Below, piece by piece: positions 24,148 to 33,200 of a stretch of 37,504 bases of DNA. Each line of letters opens with the position of its first letter. Within the stretch, counting starts at the first letter, position 1. The DNA comes from Oceanisphaera litoralis (lineage in GTDB: Bacteria > Pseudomonadota > Gammaproteobacteria > Enterobacterales > Aeromonadaceae). Where the stretch lies: positions 1 to 37,504 of the forward strand of contig NZ_JAFBBE010000028.1 of assembly GCF_016907015.1 (NCBI RefSeq). The letters are read 5' to 3'. Position numbers and translations under genes: made by a program. The notes beneath the pieces are model-generated. The model did not search any database, was not told the DNA's origin, and was given only the letters and a program-made list of their open reading frames with translations.

Positions 24148-25230
24148 ATGAAATTCTTCATCAAAAAACACCCCCATTGGGCGCTAGCCCTGGTAGCTAT
24201 TATCGCCGTCAGTTTCTACTGGTTCGCCTGGGCGGCAGATCGCTATGTCTCCCGCGCTACCGTAGTGCTGGAAAGCCCGCAGATAGCCGCACCCGAATTC
24301 AGTTTTACCAGCCTTATAAAAGGCGGTGGCGGCCATGGCGATCTCTTGCTGTTGCGCGAACACTTGCTATCAGTAGACATGTTAAACAAAGTACAGGCAG
24401 AGTTGCCATTTCGTGAGCATTACAGCGAAAACGGCGATCTGTTTTCTCGGTTAACGAACGCCGAAACACCGATAGAAGAACTGCATAAATACTACCAAAA
24501 ACGCATTAGCGTAGAGCTGGATGAATACGCCGGTGTGCTCAACATAGAAGTACAAGCCTTTACCCCCGAATTTGCCCACAACCTGGCCCAGTTGCTACTC
24601 AACGCCGGTGAAGCGCACATGAACACCATGGGCCAACGCTTGGCCGACGAACAGGTAAAATTTTTAGAACACCAGGTTGAAAGGTTAGAAACCCGACTGG
24701 ATGAAACTCGCGCCGCCCTGCTCGCCTACCAGAACGAACATGGCCTTATTTCCCCCATTCACACCGTAGAAAGCCTTAATCAGGTGGTAGGCACGCTGGA
24801 AGGTGAACTGGCCCGCATGCAGGCCCGCTACAGTGCAGCGCAAAGCTACCAGAGCACCCGTTCGGCGGAACTGGTCAGAATAAACAGCGAAATCAATGCC
24901 CTGAAAAAACAAATCGGCAAAGAACAAAACCGCCTGGCCAAAGAAACCGGCAATGCCCTTAACAGCATCTCGGCTGACTATCAAACCCTGGAATTAAAAG
25001 CGCAGTTTGCCCAACAAACCTATTCCAGCGCCCTGGCTGCACTAGAGAACACCCGCATAGAAGCCGCCCGCAAGCTCAAGCAAGTCAGCGTGCTGCAAAG
25101 CCCGTTGCTGCCGGAATACGCCACCAAACCAGACCGGCTCTACAATGCCAGCATGTTTGCCATTATCACCCTGTTTCTGGCCTTTATTGTCAATATGATG
25201 ACGCTGATCATTCGCGACCACCGGGATTAA
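24148..25230 (+). CDS. kpsE: Capsule export inner-membrane co-polymerase-like protein KpsE
   Basis: The 360-residue PCP-3 family protein spans the periplasm between KpsMT and KpsD. A short cytoplasmic start is followed by TM1 (HPHWALALVAIIAVSFYWFAW, about residues 6-26, given here as WALALVAIIAVSFYWFAW). A Wzz-like periplasmic domain begins DRYVSRATVVLESPQ, long helical coiled segments run over about residues 165-300 (EQVKFLEHQVERLETRLDETR in part), and C-terminal TM2 (LYNASMFAIITLFLAFIVNMM in part) ends the protein. It is slightly shorter than E. coli KpsE (382). It is separated from kpsT by a 263-base repeat gap and followed closely by the coiled-coil methyltransferase gene. Confidence 0.92.
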   Translation: MKFFIKKHPHWALALVAIIAVSFYWFAWAADRYVSRATVVLESPQIAAPEFSFTSLIKGGGGHGDLLLLREHLLSVDMLNKVQAELPFREHYSENGDLFSRLTNAETPIEELHKYYQKRISVELDEYAGVLNIEVQAFTPEFAHNLAQLLLNAGEAHMNTMGQRLADEQVKFLEHQVERLETRLDETRAALLAYQNEHGLISPIHTVESLNQVVGTLEGELARMQARYSAAQSYQSTRSAELVRINSEINALKKQIGKEQNRLAKETGNALNSISADYQTLELKAQFAQQTYSSALAALENTRIEAARKLKQVSVLQSPLLPEYATKPDRLYNASMFAIITLFLAFIVNMMTLIIRDHRD

Positions 25231-25236
25231 ACTAAC

Positions 25237-27225
25237 ATGACCTCAACCCCCGTTCACACCCTGGTGCACATTGGTGCCGGCAACGGCAGCCAGTTGCCCG
25301 AATACGAAATCATGGCCCCTGCCCGGCTGGTACTCATAGAGCCCCTGCCTACTCATGCCAACAGCCTGCGCCGGCTTGCTGCCAGCCAGCTAAATGCACA
25401 AGTTTGGGAGCAGGCCATAAGCTGCCGGCACAACAACCAACCAGCAACCTTAACCGAGTTTAACCTGAGTGAAGCCAGCAGCCTGCACCAGCCTAGTGGG
25501 CTGCTGCAACTGTACCCCGGCATAAAAACCCTGCGGCAACACCAGGTGCAAACCCAAACCCCGGCCGCCATGATGGCAACACTAAATTTGCCCAAGAACG
25601 AAACGCACCGCCTGGTAGTAGAAGCGAATGGTGAAGAAACCGCCATTATGCAGGAGCTGGCGCAATTGGGGCTGCTGCAGCAATTTAAACAAGTGCAACT
25701 GGCCCTGCCTGCCACACCTCTTTATATCAATGAGCAGCATACAGAACAGCTACCACAACAATTGCAAGACTGTCATTTTGAGCTAATGCAAGAAAACACA
25801 GATGATCCCGACATTCACGTGCAGCTGTGGCAGTTTAACCAGCACTCATATCAGCGTGAGCAGCAGCAACATAAATTAACCGCCACAATTAAAGAACAAG
25901 AACAGCACCTTGCCCAGCTAACAGCTCAGCTGCAGCAGGAGCAAACCAGGCATGCTGCTGCCAGCAATAATGCGGATGCTCTTACATCCCAAGTAACTGA
26001 CCTCAAAAAGCGAAATGCAGAGTCAGACCAAAAACTAACCACTTTGCAGCAGTCACTCGGCGAAGCAGAAGCCCTGCAAGCACAAACACAAAAAGAAACA
26101 GCAGCGCTAAAAGAGCAGTGTAAAACTGCAGAGCAAGCGCAACAGGCTGCACAAGATCAGCTGAACCTGTTACAACAGTCTCTGGCAGAAGCACAAGCAC
26201 AGCTTGCCAGTAGCGAAGACGAGCTAACCAAATATAAAAGCTACTTTCAAAACCGCAAAAAGCAGCACGAAGCCGCCGAGCAGCAAATTGTTGAACTCAC
26301 CCAACAGCTAAACAGTGCCAACGAGCAAATACACCAGCTAACAACACAACTGCAACAGCAGCAACAGGCCGGCAGTAAACTCGGCGAGCTGGAACAAAAA
26401 ATGGAGCAACTGTTTGCCAGCCAGGCCGAGCAGCTGCGGCAAAACACCAATGCCCTGGGCCAGCATGTAACCAAAATGCATGCCGGCAGCAACCGCCAAT
26501 GGCAGGCAACACTGGCCGTGCAGCACAGTCTCAGCTTTGGTGAACAACCACTGCAGTTTTCAGACACCAGCATAAGCCCGGAGCTGGCACAGCACCTGAT
26601 AACACTAGTGCAAAACAATAACTACGACCTGATTATTGAATTTGGCAGCGGCCACTCTACCTCACTGCTGGCACGTGCCCTGTTAAGCCAAAACAAACGC
26701 TGGCAAGGCAATGGCCAGCTGGCTCTGCAAAACGGTGAGCCACAAACACAGCTGATGCCCAGCGAGCACGACCTGCCCAAACGGGTGATTAGCTTTGAGC
26801 ACAACAAAAGCTACCACCAGCAAACACAACAAAGTCTGCAACAACAAGGCCTGAGCCAGATAGTAGAGCTGGTGCATGCCCCGCTGGTTAACTGTACGTT
26901 TAGCCCGGAACATTTGTTCTATGACTGTGAGCCCAAACTGCAACAGCTCGCCAACTTGCTGCAAAACGAAGAAAAGCACATTCTGGTGCTGGTAGACGGC
27001 CCCTCGGCAGAGCCCACAGCACACAGCCGCACACCTGCTTTGCCTGCTTTGCTCAACCACTTTGCTCGCCACCGGCTGGACGTGGTACTGGACGACCACC
27101 ACCGCGACAGTGAACAACAAAGTGCAGAGCAATGGCGCAAACAATTGGCTGAACGCAGCCTTGGTTTTAAAGAGCATATATGGGCCGGTGACAAAAGCGC
27201 CCTGCTACTTTCCATTAACTCCTAA
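25237..27225 (+). CDS. Two-methyltransferase-fold protein with central coiled coil
   Basis: The 662-residue cytoplasmic protein has three parts. Residues 1-200 resemble a divergent FkbM-like methyltransferase (VHIGAGNGSQL, LVLIEPLP, LVVEANGEE). Residues 205-410 are a glutamine/alanine-rich coiled coil (repeats such as LTAQLQQEQ and LLQQSLAEAQAQL). Residues 430-660 are a second class I SAM-dependent methyltransferase-like fold, with motif I LIIEFGSGHSTSLL near 465, FEHNKSYHQQ and ILVLVDGPSAEP near 581. I know of no named gene with exactly this layout. In Kps context it could methylate sugar or phosphate groups, and the coiled coil invites comparison with WbdD, whose coiled coil sets O-antigen length; WbdD's kinase is not seen here. 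There is no strong ribosome site at the start. Confidence 0.75.
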   Translation: MTSTPVHTLVHIGAGNGSQLPEYEIMAPARLVLIEPLPTHANSLRRLAASQLNAQVWEQAISCRHNNQPATLTEFNLSEASSLHQPSGLLQLYPGIKTLRQHQVQTQTPAAMMATLNLPKNETHRLVVEANGEETAIMQELAQLGLLQQFKQVQLALPATPLYINEQHTEQLPQQLQDCHFELMQENTDDPDIHVQLWQFNQHSYQREQQQHKLTATIKEQEQHLAQLTAQLQQEQTRHAAASNNADALTSQVTDLKKRNAESDQKLTTLQQSLGEAEALQAQTQKETAALKEQCKTAEQAQQAAQDQLNLLQQSLAEAQAQLASSEDELTKYKSYFQNRKKQHEAAEQQIVELTQQLNSANEQIHQLTTQLQQQQQAGSKLGELEQKMEQLFASQAEQLRQNTNALGQHVTKMHAGSNRQWQATLAVQHSLSFGEQPLQFSDTSISPELAQHLITLVQNNNYDLIIEFGSGHSTSLLARALLSQNKRWQGNGQLALQNGEPQTQLMPSEHDLPKRVISFEHNKSYHQQTQQSLQQQGLSQIVELVHAPLVNCTFSPEHLFYDCEPKLQQLANLLQNEEKHILVLVDGPSAEPTAHSRTPALPALLNHFARHRLDVVLDDHHRDSEQQSAEQWRKQLAERSLGFKEHIWAGDKSALLLSINS

Positions 27226-27236
27226 GTGCAAACATT

Positions 27237-27542
27237 ATGACCACTCAAACTTTACTGGTTGCACAAGCCGTGCAGCATTACCGCCAGGGCGACTACAAAC
27301 AGGCCCTAAAGCACTATCAACAGGCCGCCGCCAAATATGGTCAGCACCTGTTTAAAGCCAATGTGCAACTGTGCGAACAAAAACTGAATGGCAAGGCACT
27401 GCAGCCTGCCGCTACCAGCCTGCCGCAAGCCAACACTTCAAACAGCCATGCTCTGGCGCAGCAGCTGGAACAAACTCAGCAATTGCTGGAGCACTATTAC
27501 ACCCGTACTCAAGAGCTGGAATATCAGCTGCAAGATCGTTAA
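27237..27542 (+). CDS. TPR-like mini-protein with coiled-coil tail
   Basis: The 101-residue protein has an N-terminal TPR-like pair of helices ([21 protein letters not shown], given here as [18 protein letters not shown], residues 14-31). This is followed by [13 protein letters not shown], a polar linker and a C-terminal helix ([20 protein letters not shown]). Similar helical modules usually occur fused to the N-terminus of capsule glycosyltransferases, where they may mediate complex assembly; here the module stands alone. It lies 11 bases after the methyltransferase gene and 14 bases before wecB. The function as an adaptor is inference. Confidence 0.7.
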   Translation: MTTQTLLVAQAVQHYRQGDYKQALKHYQQAAAKYGQHLFKANVQLCEQKLNGKALQPAATSLPQANTSNSHALAQQLEQTQQLLEHYYTRTQELEYQLQDR

Positions 27543-27556
27543 CTACAGGAAGTGTC

Positions 27557-28681
27557 ATGAAAGTATTAACTGTTTTCGGCACCCGGCCCGAGGCCATAAA
27601 GATGGCCCCGCTGGCGTTGCAGCTGGCTGCCGATAGCCGCTTTGAGGCCAAAGTGTGTGTTACCGCCCAGCACCGGGAAATGCTGGACCAGGTGCTGGCA
27701 CTGTTTGAACTGACGCCAGACTATGACCTGAACCTGATGAAGCCGGGCCAGGATTTAACCGATGTGACCACCGGCATTCTGCAGGGCATGAAAGGCGTAT
27801 TCAGCGAATTCAAGCCCGATATCGTGCTGGTGCACGGCGACACCGCCACCACCTTTGCCACCACCCTGGCCGCCTATTACCAGCAAATTCCGGTAGGTCA
27901 CGTAGAAGCCGGCCTGCGTACCGGCAATATTTATTCCCCCTGGCCGGAAGAAGGCAACCGCAAGCTCACCGGTGCCCTTGCCGCCAAGCACTTTGCCCCC
28001 ACCGAAACCTCGCGGCAGAACCTGCTGAATGAGGGCGTGGCAGACAACAGCATTGTTGTTACCGGCAACACGGTGATCGACGCCCTGCTGGAAGTGGTGA
28101 AAAAGCTCGATACCAACCAGGCCCTGTATTCAGAGATGGCGGAACGCTTCAGCTTTTTGGACGAAAGCAAAAAACTGGTGCTGGTAACCGGCCACCGCCG
28201 CGAAAGCTTTGGTGGCGGCTTTGAGCGCATTTGCCAGGCCCTGGCCAACACCGCCAAACAGCACCCGGATGTGCAAATTGTTTACCCGGTGCACCTTAAC
28301 CCCAATGTGCGCGAACCGGTAAACCGCCTGCTGGCCGACGTGAATAACATTCACCTGATTGAACCGCTCGACTACCTGCCCTTTGTGTATTTGATGAACC
28401 GCGCCCACATTATTCTTACCGACTCGGGCGGCATTCAGGAAGAGGCTCCGTCACTGGGCAAACCGGTACTGGTAATGCGCGACACCACAGAGCGGCCCGA
28501 AGCCGTGGCAGCCGGCACCGTAAAACTGGTGGGTACCCAGATAGAAGTGATCACCCAGGAGCTCAACAGCCTGCTCACCGACCAGGCCGCCTACCAGCAA
28601 ATGAGCTTCGCCCACAACCCCTATGGCGACGGCAAAGCCTGCCAGCGCATAATGGACGCCCTCTTACAAGAGCAGCCTTAA
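27557..28681 (+). CDS. wecB: UDP-N-acetylglucosamine 2-epimerase (non-hydrolysing) WecB
   Basis: The 374-residue cytosolic enzyme converts UDP-GlcNAc to UDP-ManNAc. The GT-B-like fold signatures are clear: [13 protein letters not shown] at the N-terminus, [63 protein letters not shown] (with VQ before it), [29 protein letters not shown] in two parts ([17 protein letters not shown] and [10 protein letters not shown]). The ATG at 27557 follows CAGGAAGTGTC. An in-frame extension upstream overlaps the mini-protein gene and is not used. Paired with wecC downstream. Confidence 0.96.
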   Translation: MKVLTVFGTRPEAIKMAPLALQLAADSRFEAKVCVTAQHREMLDQVLALFELTPDYDLNLMKPGQDLTDVTTGILQGMKGVFSEFKPDIVLVHGDTATTFATTLAAYYQQIPVGHVEAGLRTGNIYSPWPEEGNRKLTGALAAKHFAPTETSRQNLLNEGVADNSIVVTGNTVIDALLEVVKKLDTNQALYSEMAERFSFLDESKKLVLVTGHRRESFGGGFERICQALANTAKQHPDVQIVYPVHLNPNVREPVNRLLADVNNIHLIEPLDYLPFVYLMNRAHIILTDSGGIQEEAPSLGKPVLVMRDTTERPEAVAAGTVKLVGTQIEVITQELNSLLTDQAAYQQMSFAHNPYGDGKACQRIMDALLQEQP

Positions 28682-28693
28682 GCTGACAGTGTT

Positions 28694-28814
28694 TTGTAGC
28701 TGCCAATTTATTCGGCAGACCCTGCGCAGCAGGGTAATAAACAAACACCACTCGATCTGAGCCGAACATCAGCACCAAGCAAATATGGTCATCCTGACGA
28801 AAGTCAGGATCTTC
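28694..28814. repeat. REP remnant and ATCCTGAC hairpin repeat between wecB and wecC
   Basis: GTAGCTGCCAATTTATTCGG is a hybrid of a family A head and a family B-like body, at about 28696. The perfect ATCCTGAC/GTCAGGAT hairpin at 28791-28810 matches the copy at 4087-4110. Confidence 0.6.
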
Positions 28815-28850
28815 ATCTCTTTGAACTTACACTCCCCTTCAGGAACATAA

Positions 28851-30131
28851 ATGCCTTACAACACCATCTCCGTAATTGGCCTGGGCTATATTGGCCTGCC
28901 CACCGCCGCCGTATTTGCCTCGCGTAAGAAAAAAGTGATTGGCGTAGATGTAAACCAGCACGCCGTAGACACCATCAACAAGGGTGAAATTCACATTGTT
29001 GAGCCGGAGCTGGACATAGTAGTGCATGCAGCGGTAACCGAAGGCTACCTGCACGCCACCACCACCCCCGAGCCGGCCGACGCCTTTTTGATTGCCGTGC
29101 CCACCCCCTTTATTCACGACAACGACGGCAACAGCCACAAGGCCGACCTCAGTTACATCAAGGCCGCCAGCAAGGCACTGGCCCCGGTGCTGAAAGCCGG
29201 CGATCTGGTGGTGCTGGAGTCCACCAGCCCGGTGGGCGCCACCGAAAAAATGGCTGCATTTCTGGCGGAAGTCCGCCCCGACCTCACCTTTCCGCAAACC
29301 CATGGTGAAGAGTCCGACATTCGCATTGCCCACTGCCCCGAGCGGGTACTGCCCGGCCATGTGATCCGCGAACTGGTGGAAAACGACCGGGTTATTGGCG
29401 GCATGACCCCCAAATGCAGTAAAGCAGCGGCCGATCTTTACAATATTTTTGTGGAAGGCGAATGCGTGATCACCAACGCCCGCACCGCCGAAATGGCCAA
29501 ACTCACCGAAAACAGCTTCCGTGACGTCAACATTGCCTTTGCCAACGAGCTGTCGGTCATCTGCAGCAAGCTGGATATTAACGTGTGGGAGCTGATCGCC
29601 CTGGCCAACCGCCACCCGCGGGTAAACATTCTGCAGCCCGGCGCCGGCGTGGGCGGCCACTGCATTGCCGTAGACCCCTGGTTTATTGTGGACAGCTGCC
29701 CCGAAGAGGCAAAACTCATTCACACCGCCCGCCTGGTAAACGACGGCAAGCCCCAGTGGGTGCTGGAGCAAATTCGCCAACGGCTCGACACCATTCACTG
29801 CACCCAGCCGGGCATGACCCGCAGCGACATTACCGTGGCCTGCTTAGGGATAGCCTTCAAGCCCGACATAGACGACCTGCGCGAAAGCCCGGCCTTGGGC
29901 ATTGCCCAGCAAGTGGCCGAGCTTGGCTGCCGCGTGCAGATTGTAGAGCCCAACATAGAAGCGCTGCCTGGCAGCCTGCAGGCCGATAACGTGACCCTCA
30001 CCCCGCTGCATCAGGCCCTTACCCAGGCCGATGTGGTATGCGTGCTGGTGAAACACAAGCCCTTTATTGAACACGCCGACCAGGTTCGCGACAGCAAACA
30101 CCTGGTAGACGCCGTAGGCCTGCTGGGCTAA
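28851..30131 (+). CDS. wecC: UDP-N-acetyl-D-mannosamine dehydrogenase WecC
   Basis: The 426-residue NAD-dependent enzyme oxidises UDP-ManNAc to UDP-ManNAcA in two steps. The Rossmann motif GLGYIGLPTA is at the N-terminus, followed by VIGVDVNQHAVDTINKGE and VPTPF. The conserved ESTSPVGATE, the central AEMAKLTENSFRDVNIAFANE (in part), the catalytic cysteine in the GVGGHCIAVDPWF segment, and the C-terminal CLGIAFKPDIDDLRESPA domain are also visible. With WecB it commits the pathway to ManNAcA, so the capsule probably contains this uronic acid; a separate ECA cluster would show more wec/rff genes, which are absent here. Confidence 0.95.
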   Translation: MPYNTISVIGLGYIGLPTAAVFASRKKKVIGVDVNQHAVDTINKGEIHIVEPELDIVVHAAVTEGYLHATTTPEPADAFLIAVPTPFIHDNDGNSHKADLSYIKAASKALAPVLKAGDLVVLESTSPVGATEKMAAFLAEVRPDLTFPQTHGEESDIRIAHCPERVLPGHVIRELVENDRVIGGMTPKCSKAAADLYNIFVEGECVITNARTAEMAKLTENSFRDVNIAFANELSVICSKLDINVWELIALANRHPRVNILQPGAGVGGHCIAVDPWFIVDSCPEEAKLIHTARLVNDGKPQWVLEQIRQRLDTIHCTQPGMTRSDITVACLGIAFKPDIDDLRESPALGIAQQVAELGCRVQIVEPNIEALPGSLQADNVTLTPLHQALTQADVVCVLVKHKPFIEHADQVRDSKHLVDAVGLLG

Positions 30132-30170
30132 AAACGGGAGCGCAAGCGCCCCGCCAGCAATAGCGCCATC

Positions 30171-30232
30171 ATTCCCGCCTTCACTTCGTCATTCCCGCCT
30201 TCACTTCGTCATTCCCGCGAAGGCGGGAATCC
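30171..30232. repeat. Tandem 20-mers and hairpin ATTCCCGC/GCGGGAAT
   Basis: Two exact 20-base copies of ATTCCCGCCTTCACTTCGTC (30171-30210) run into a perfect 8-bp hairpin (30211-30230, loop GAAG). The hairpin ends two bases before an in-frame ATG at 30233. It resembles the GCGAAGGCGGG interior of the MITE. Confidence 0.8.
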
Positions 30233-30289
30233 ATGGCAAACAAAGCGGGAATGTTTATTACGCAGCCAACCACCAATAAAAGAAACAGC

Positions 30290-33200
30290 ATGGACCAACT
30301 CATAAAACACGCTCTAAAACTGAGTAGCGAGCCGGCAACCCCCCTGCTCGCTCCTATTTCCAACCGTATTGCCTATTTGGTCAGCCATGGCCAGAGTTAC
30401 GCCAGCAACGGCTACGCCATTCGTACTCAAGGCATAGCTAAAGCCCTGAACGAACATGGCTTTGACACCCTGTGTTTTGTGCGCCCCGGCCGCCCCTGGG
30501 AGCTGGGTGCCACCACCGAGCCAGAAAGTACGGTGGACGGAGTACGCTATATTCACAGCCGCTGGAACACGGTTGCGCCAGCCAGTGAAAAAGCACATTT
30601 AGAGCAAAGTGTGCAGCGGTTTATGGAGTTGTTCCGGGTTTATCGGCCGCAGGTAGTATTGGTGGCTTCCAACTACATAGTGGGCCTGCCCGCCTGGATT
30701 GCTGCCAGGCGGCTGGGCCTGCCTTTTTATAATGAAGTACGCGGCTTTTGGGAGCTGAGCCGTGACGCTCGCGAACCCGGCTATGCCAATACTTCTGAGT
30801 TTAAAGCAGAAGCATTGCGTGACACTTTTGTGGCGATGCAAGCAGAGAAAGTATTCACGCTCAATAGCCTGATGAAAAACGAGCTGGCAAAAAGAGGCAT
30901 TAGTGCAGGTAATATAGAAATTATTCCTAATGCCGTAAGCACCATTCCGGAAATAAAGCAACCATCTGATTCACTAAAGACCAAGCTTAATATCCAGAGC
31001 AATGAAAAAGTTGTTGGTTACATTGGCAGCACCAATGCCTATGAAGGCCTGGATCTGCTAATGGAAGCATGCGGCACTCTGATTGCTCAGGGCCAAAAAC
31101 TGAAGTTAATGATTGTTGGTAATACTGAAGCAGTAACGTCCAGCAAATCAAAACCCTTTTCCGAATATCCTTGGGTGATAAGCACTGGCCGCATACAGCA
31201 CGAGCAAATTGCAGACTATTACGCACTGTGTAACCTGGTAGTTATTCCGCGCAAAAAACTGCCGGTGTGTGAGCTGGTTCCCCCCATGAAAGCCGCAGAA
31301 GCCCTGGCACATCAGCGCCCGTTGCTGGTTTCTGATGTGGCACCACTGGCAGAGCTGGCACAACAGCACTCCAATATTGCCACCTTTAAGGCCGATAACA
31401 GCGAGAGTCTTGCTAATAAAATTAAAGATTGTTTGGAAAATACCAATCTGCAGGCAATGGATATCAGCAAGCTGACCTTTACCAACCAAACCAAACCATT
31501 GCTTACACTATCCAATTTATCTGTTCACCAAAAAACGCCGGTAAAACAGATTAGAGTTGGAAAGCAAGCAAGTACTGACCTTTCAAAAGCTGATTATAAC
31601 ACTGCCAGCCACCTCTTCTATAAAGAAGGAAATATCAAGGACACCTTAGATATTCTTGATAACCTGATAAAGAAAGGCATTAAGTTTGATAAGCCAAAGC
31701 GTGACTTTCATGCCTTTGTAAAAGGACTGGCAAACCTGCAACAGGGCTGGAAGTTACCACCACGCCAGCCTAATGCCGGCCTGTTTACTAAACGTAAGCA
31801 CCTGCTCTATTGCCTGCATCAGTCTGTGCCCCATGCCACCAATGGTTACTCCACCCGCTCTCACGGCATTGCCACCGGGCTGCAAAATGCGGGCTGGAAG
31901 GTCAATGCAACCACCCGCACCGGCTTCCCCTGGGACGCCAATATCAAGGTTGCCGGAAAGGGCTATCACATTGAGCAAGTGGATGGCATTACCTACACTG
32001 CCTGTGCCGGCTGGAACCTGAACAAAACGCCGCTGGATCTTTACCTGGCAGAAGCCGCCGATCACTTTTTGCGCGAAGCGCAAACCAGTGGCGCAGAAGT
32101 GATTGTGGCAGCCTCTAACCACATTACCGCCCTGCCGGCACTGATGGCGGCGCGCCGCTTAGGCCTGCCCTTTGTGTATGAAGTGCGCGGCTTGTGGGAA
32201 GTAACCCAGGCTTCCACCCAGCCAGAGTGGATGGACTCAGACCGCTACCACCTGATGAAAGCACTGGAGGCGCAAACTGCTCGTGAGGCCGATTTAGTTA
32301 TTACGCTTACCCAAGAGCTAGCAGATGAGCTGATTGCCCGTGGTACCAACCCCAAAAATATTATGATTGCGCCTAATGCTGTGGATGCAGAGCGTTTTGC
32401 TCCTCGACCGGCTGATAAAGAAATAACCCGCAAACTTAACCTGCAGGCCGGTGTGCCGGTAATAGGCTATGCCGGCAGTGCCGTGGCCTATGAAGGTCTG
32501 GAACTGCTGCTGGAATCTTTGGCAGAACTCAAAAAAGCCGCTATTCCCTTCCATTTTGTACTGGTAGGTGATGGCAAGGTAATAGACACCGTTAAAGCCA
32601 AGGCCAAACAGCTGAGCATTGAAAACGAGTGCCGTTTTACCGGACGGGTGCCCTTTAATGAAGTGCCGCGCTACCTCTCGTGCATGGACATTATGCCGGT
32701 GCCACGCCTGTCGTCTGCGGTAACAGAGATGGTATCACCACTCAAGCCACTGGAAGCCATGGCCATGGCCAAAGCAGTGGTGCTTTCGGACGTGTCTCCT
32801 CACAAAACCTTTGCCGGTAACAACGAGCGTGCCCGCCTGTTTGCCAAAGACAGCCTGGCTTCACTCACCAGCACACTAAAAGAGCTGATTGCCAGCCCGC
32901 AAGAAAGAGAACGCCTCGGTAAAGCCGCCCGGGCCTGGATTGAACAGGAACGTACCTGGAACAAGGTAACCAGCCACTACAGCCAGGCGCTGGAAACACT
33001 GCAGGCAGAAACTTCTTCATGTGCAACAAGCAAAAGCCTGGATCAAATTACACTGGGGCTGATTGCCGATCAGTTCACCACCGATACTCTGGCAAGTGCC
33101 GTAAAGGTGGTGGCGCTGTCTCCGGAAAACTGGCGTGAAGAGCTGGCTAAGCAACCTATTGATGCCATGTTCGTGGAATCAGCCTGGAAGGGCAATAACG

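Noticed and set aside
27371-27556. Upstream extension of wecB to a longer frame (436 codons)
   Set aside because: The extension overlaps the mini-protein gene, and wecB has a good ribosome site before ATG 27557 with the standard [13 protein letters not shown] start.
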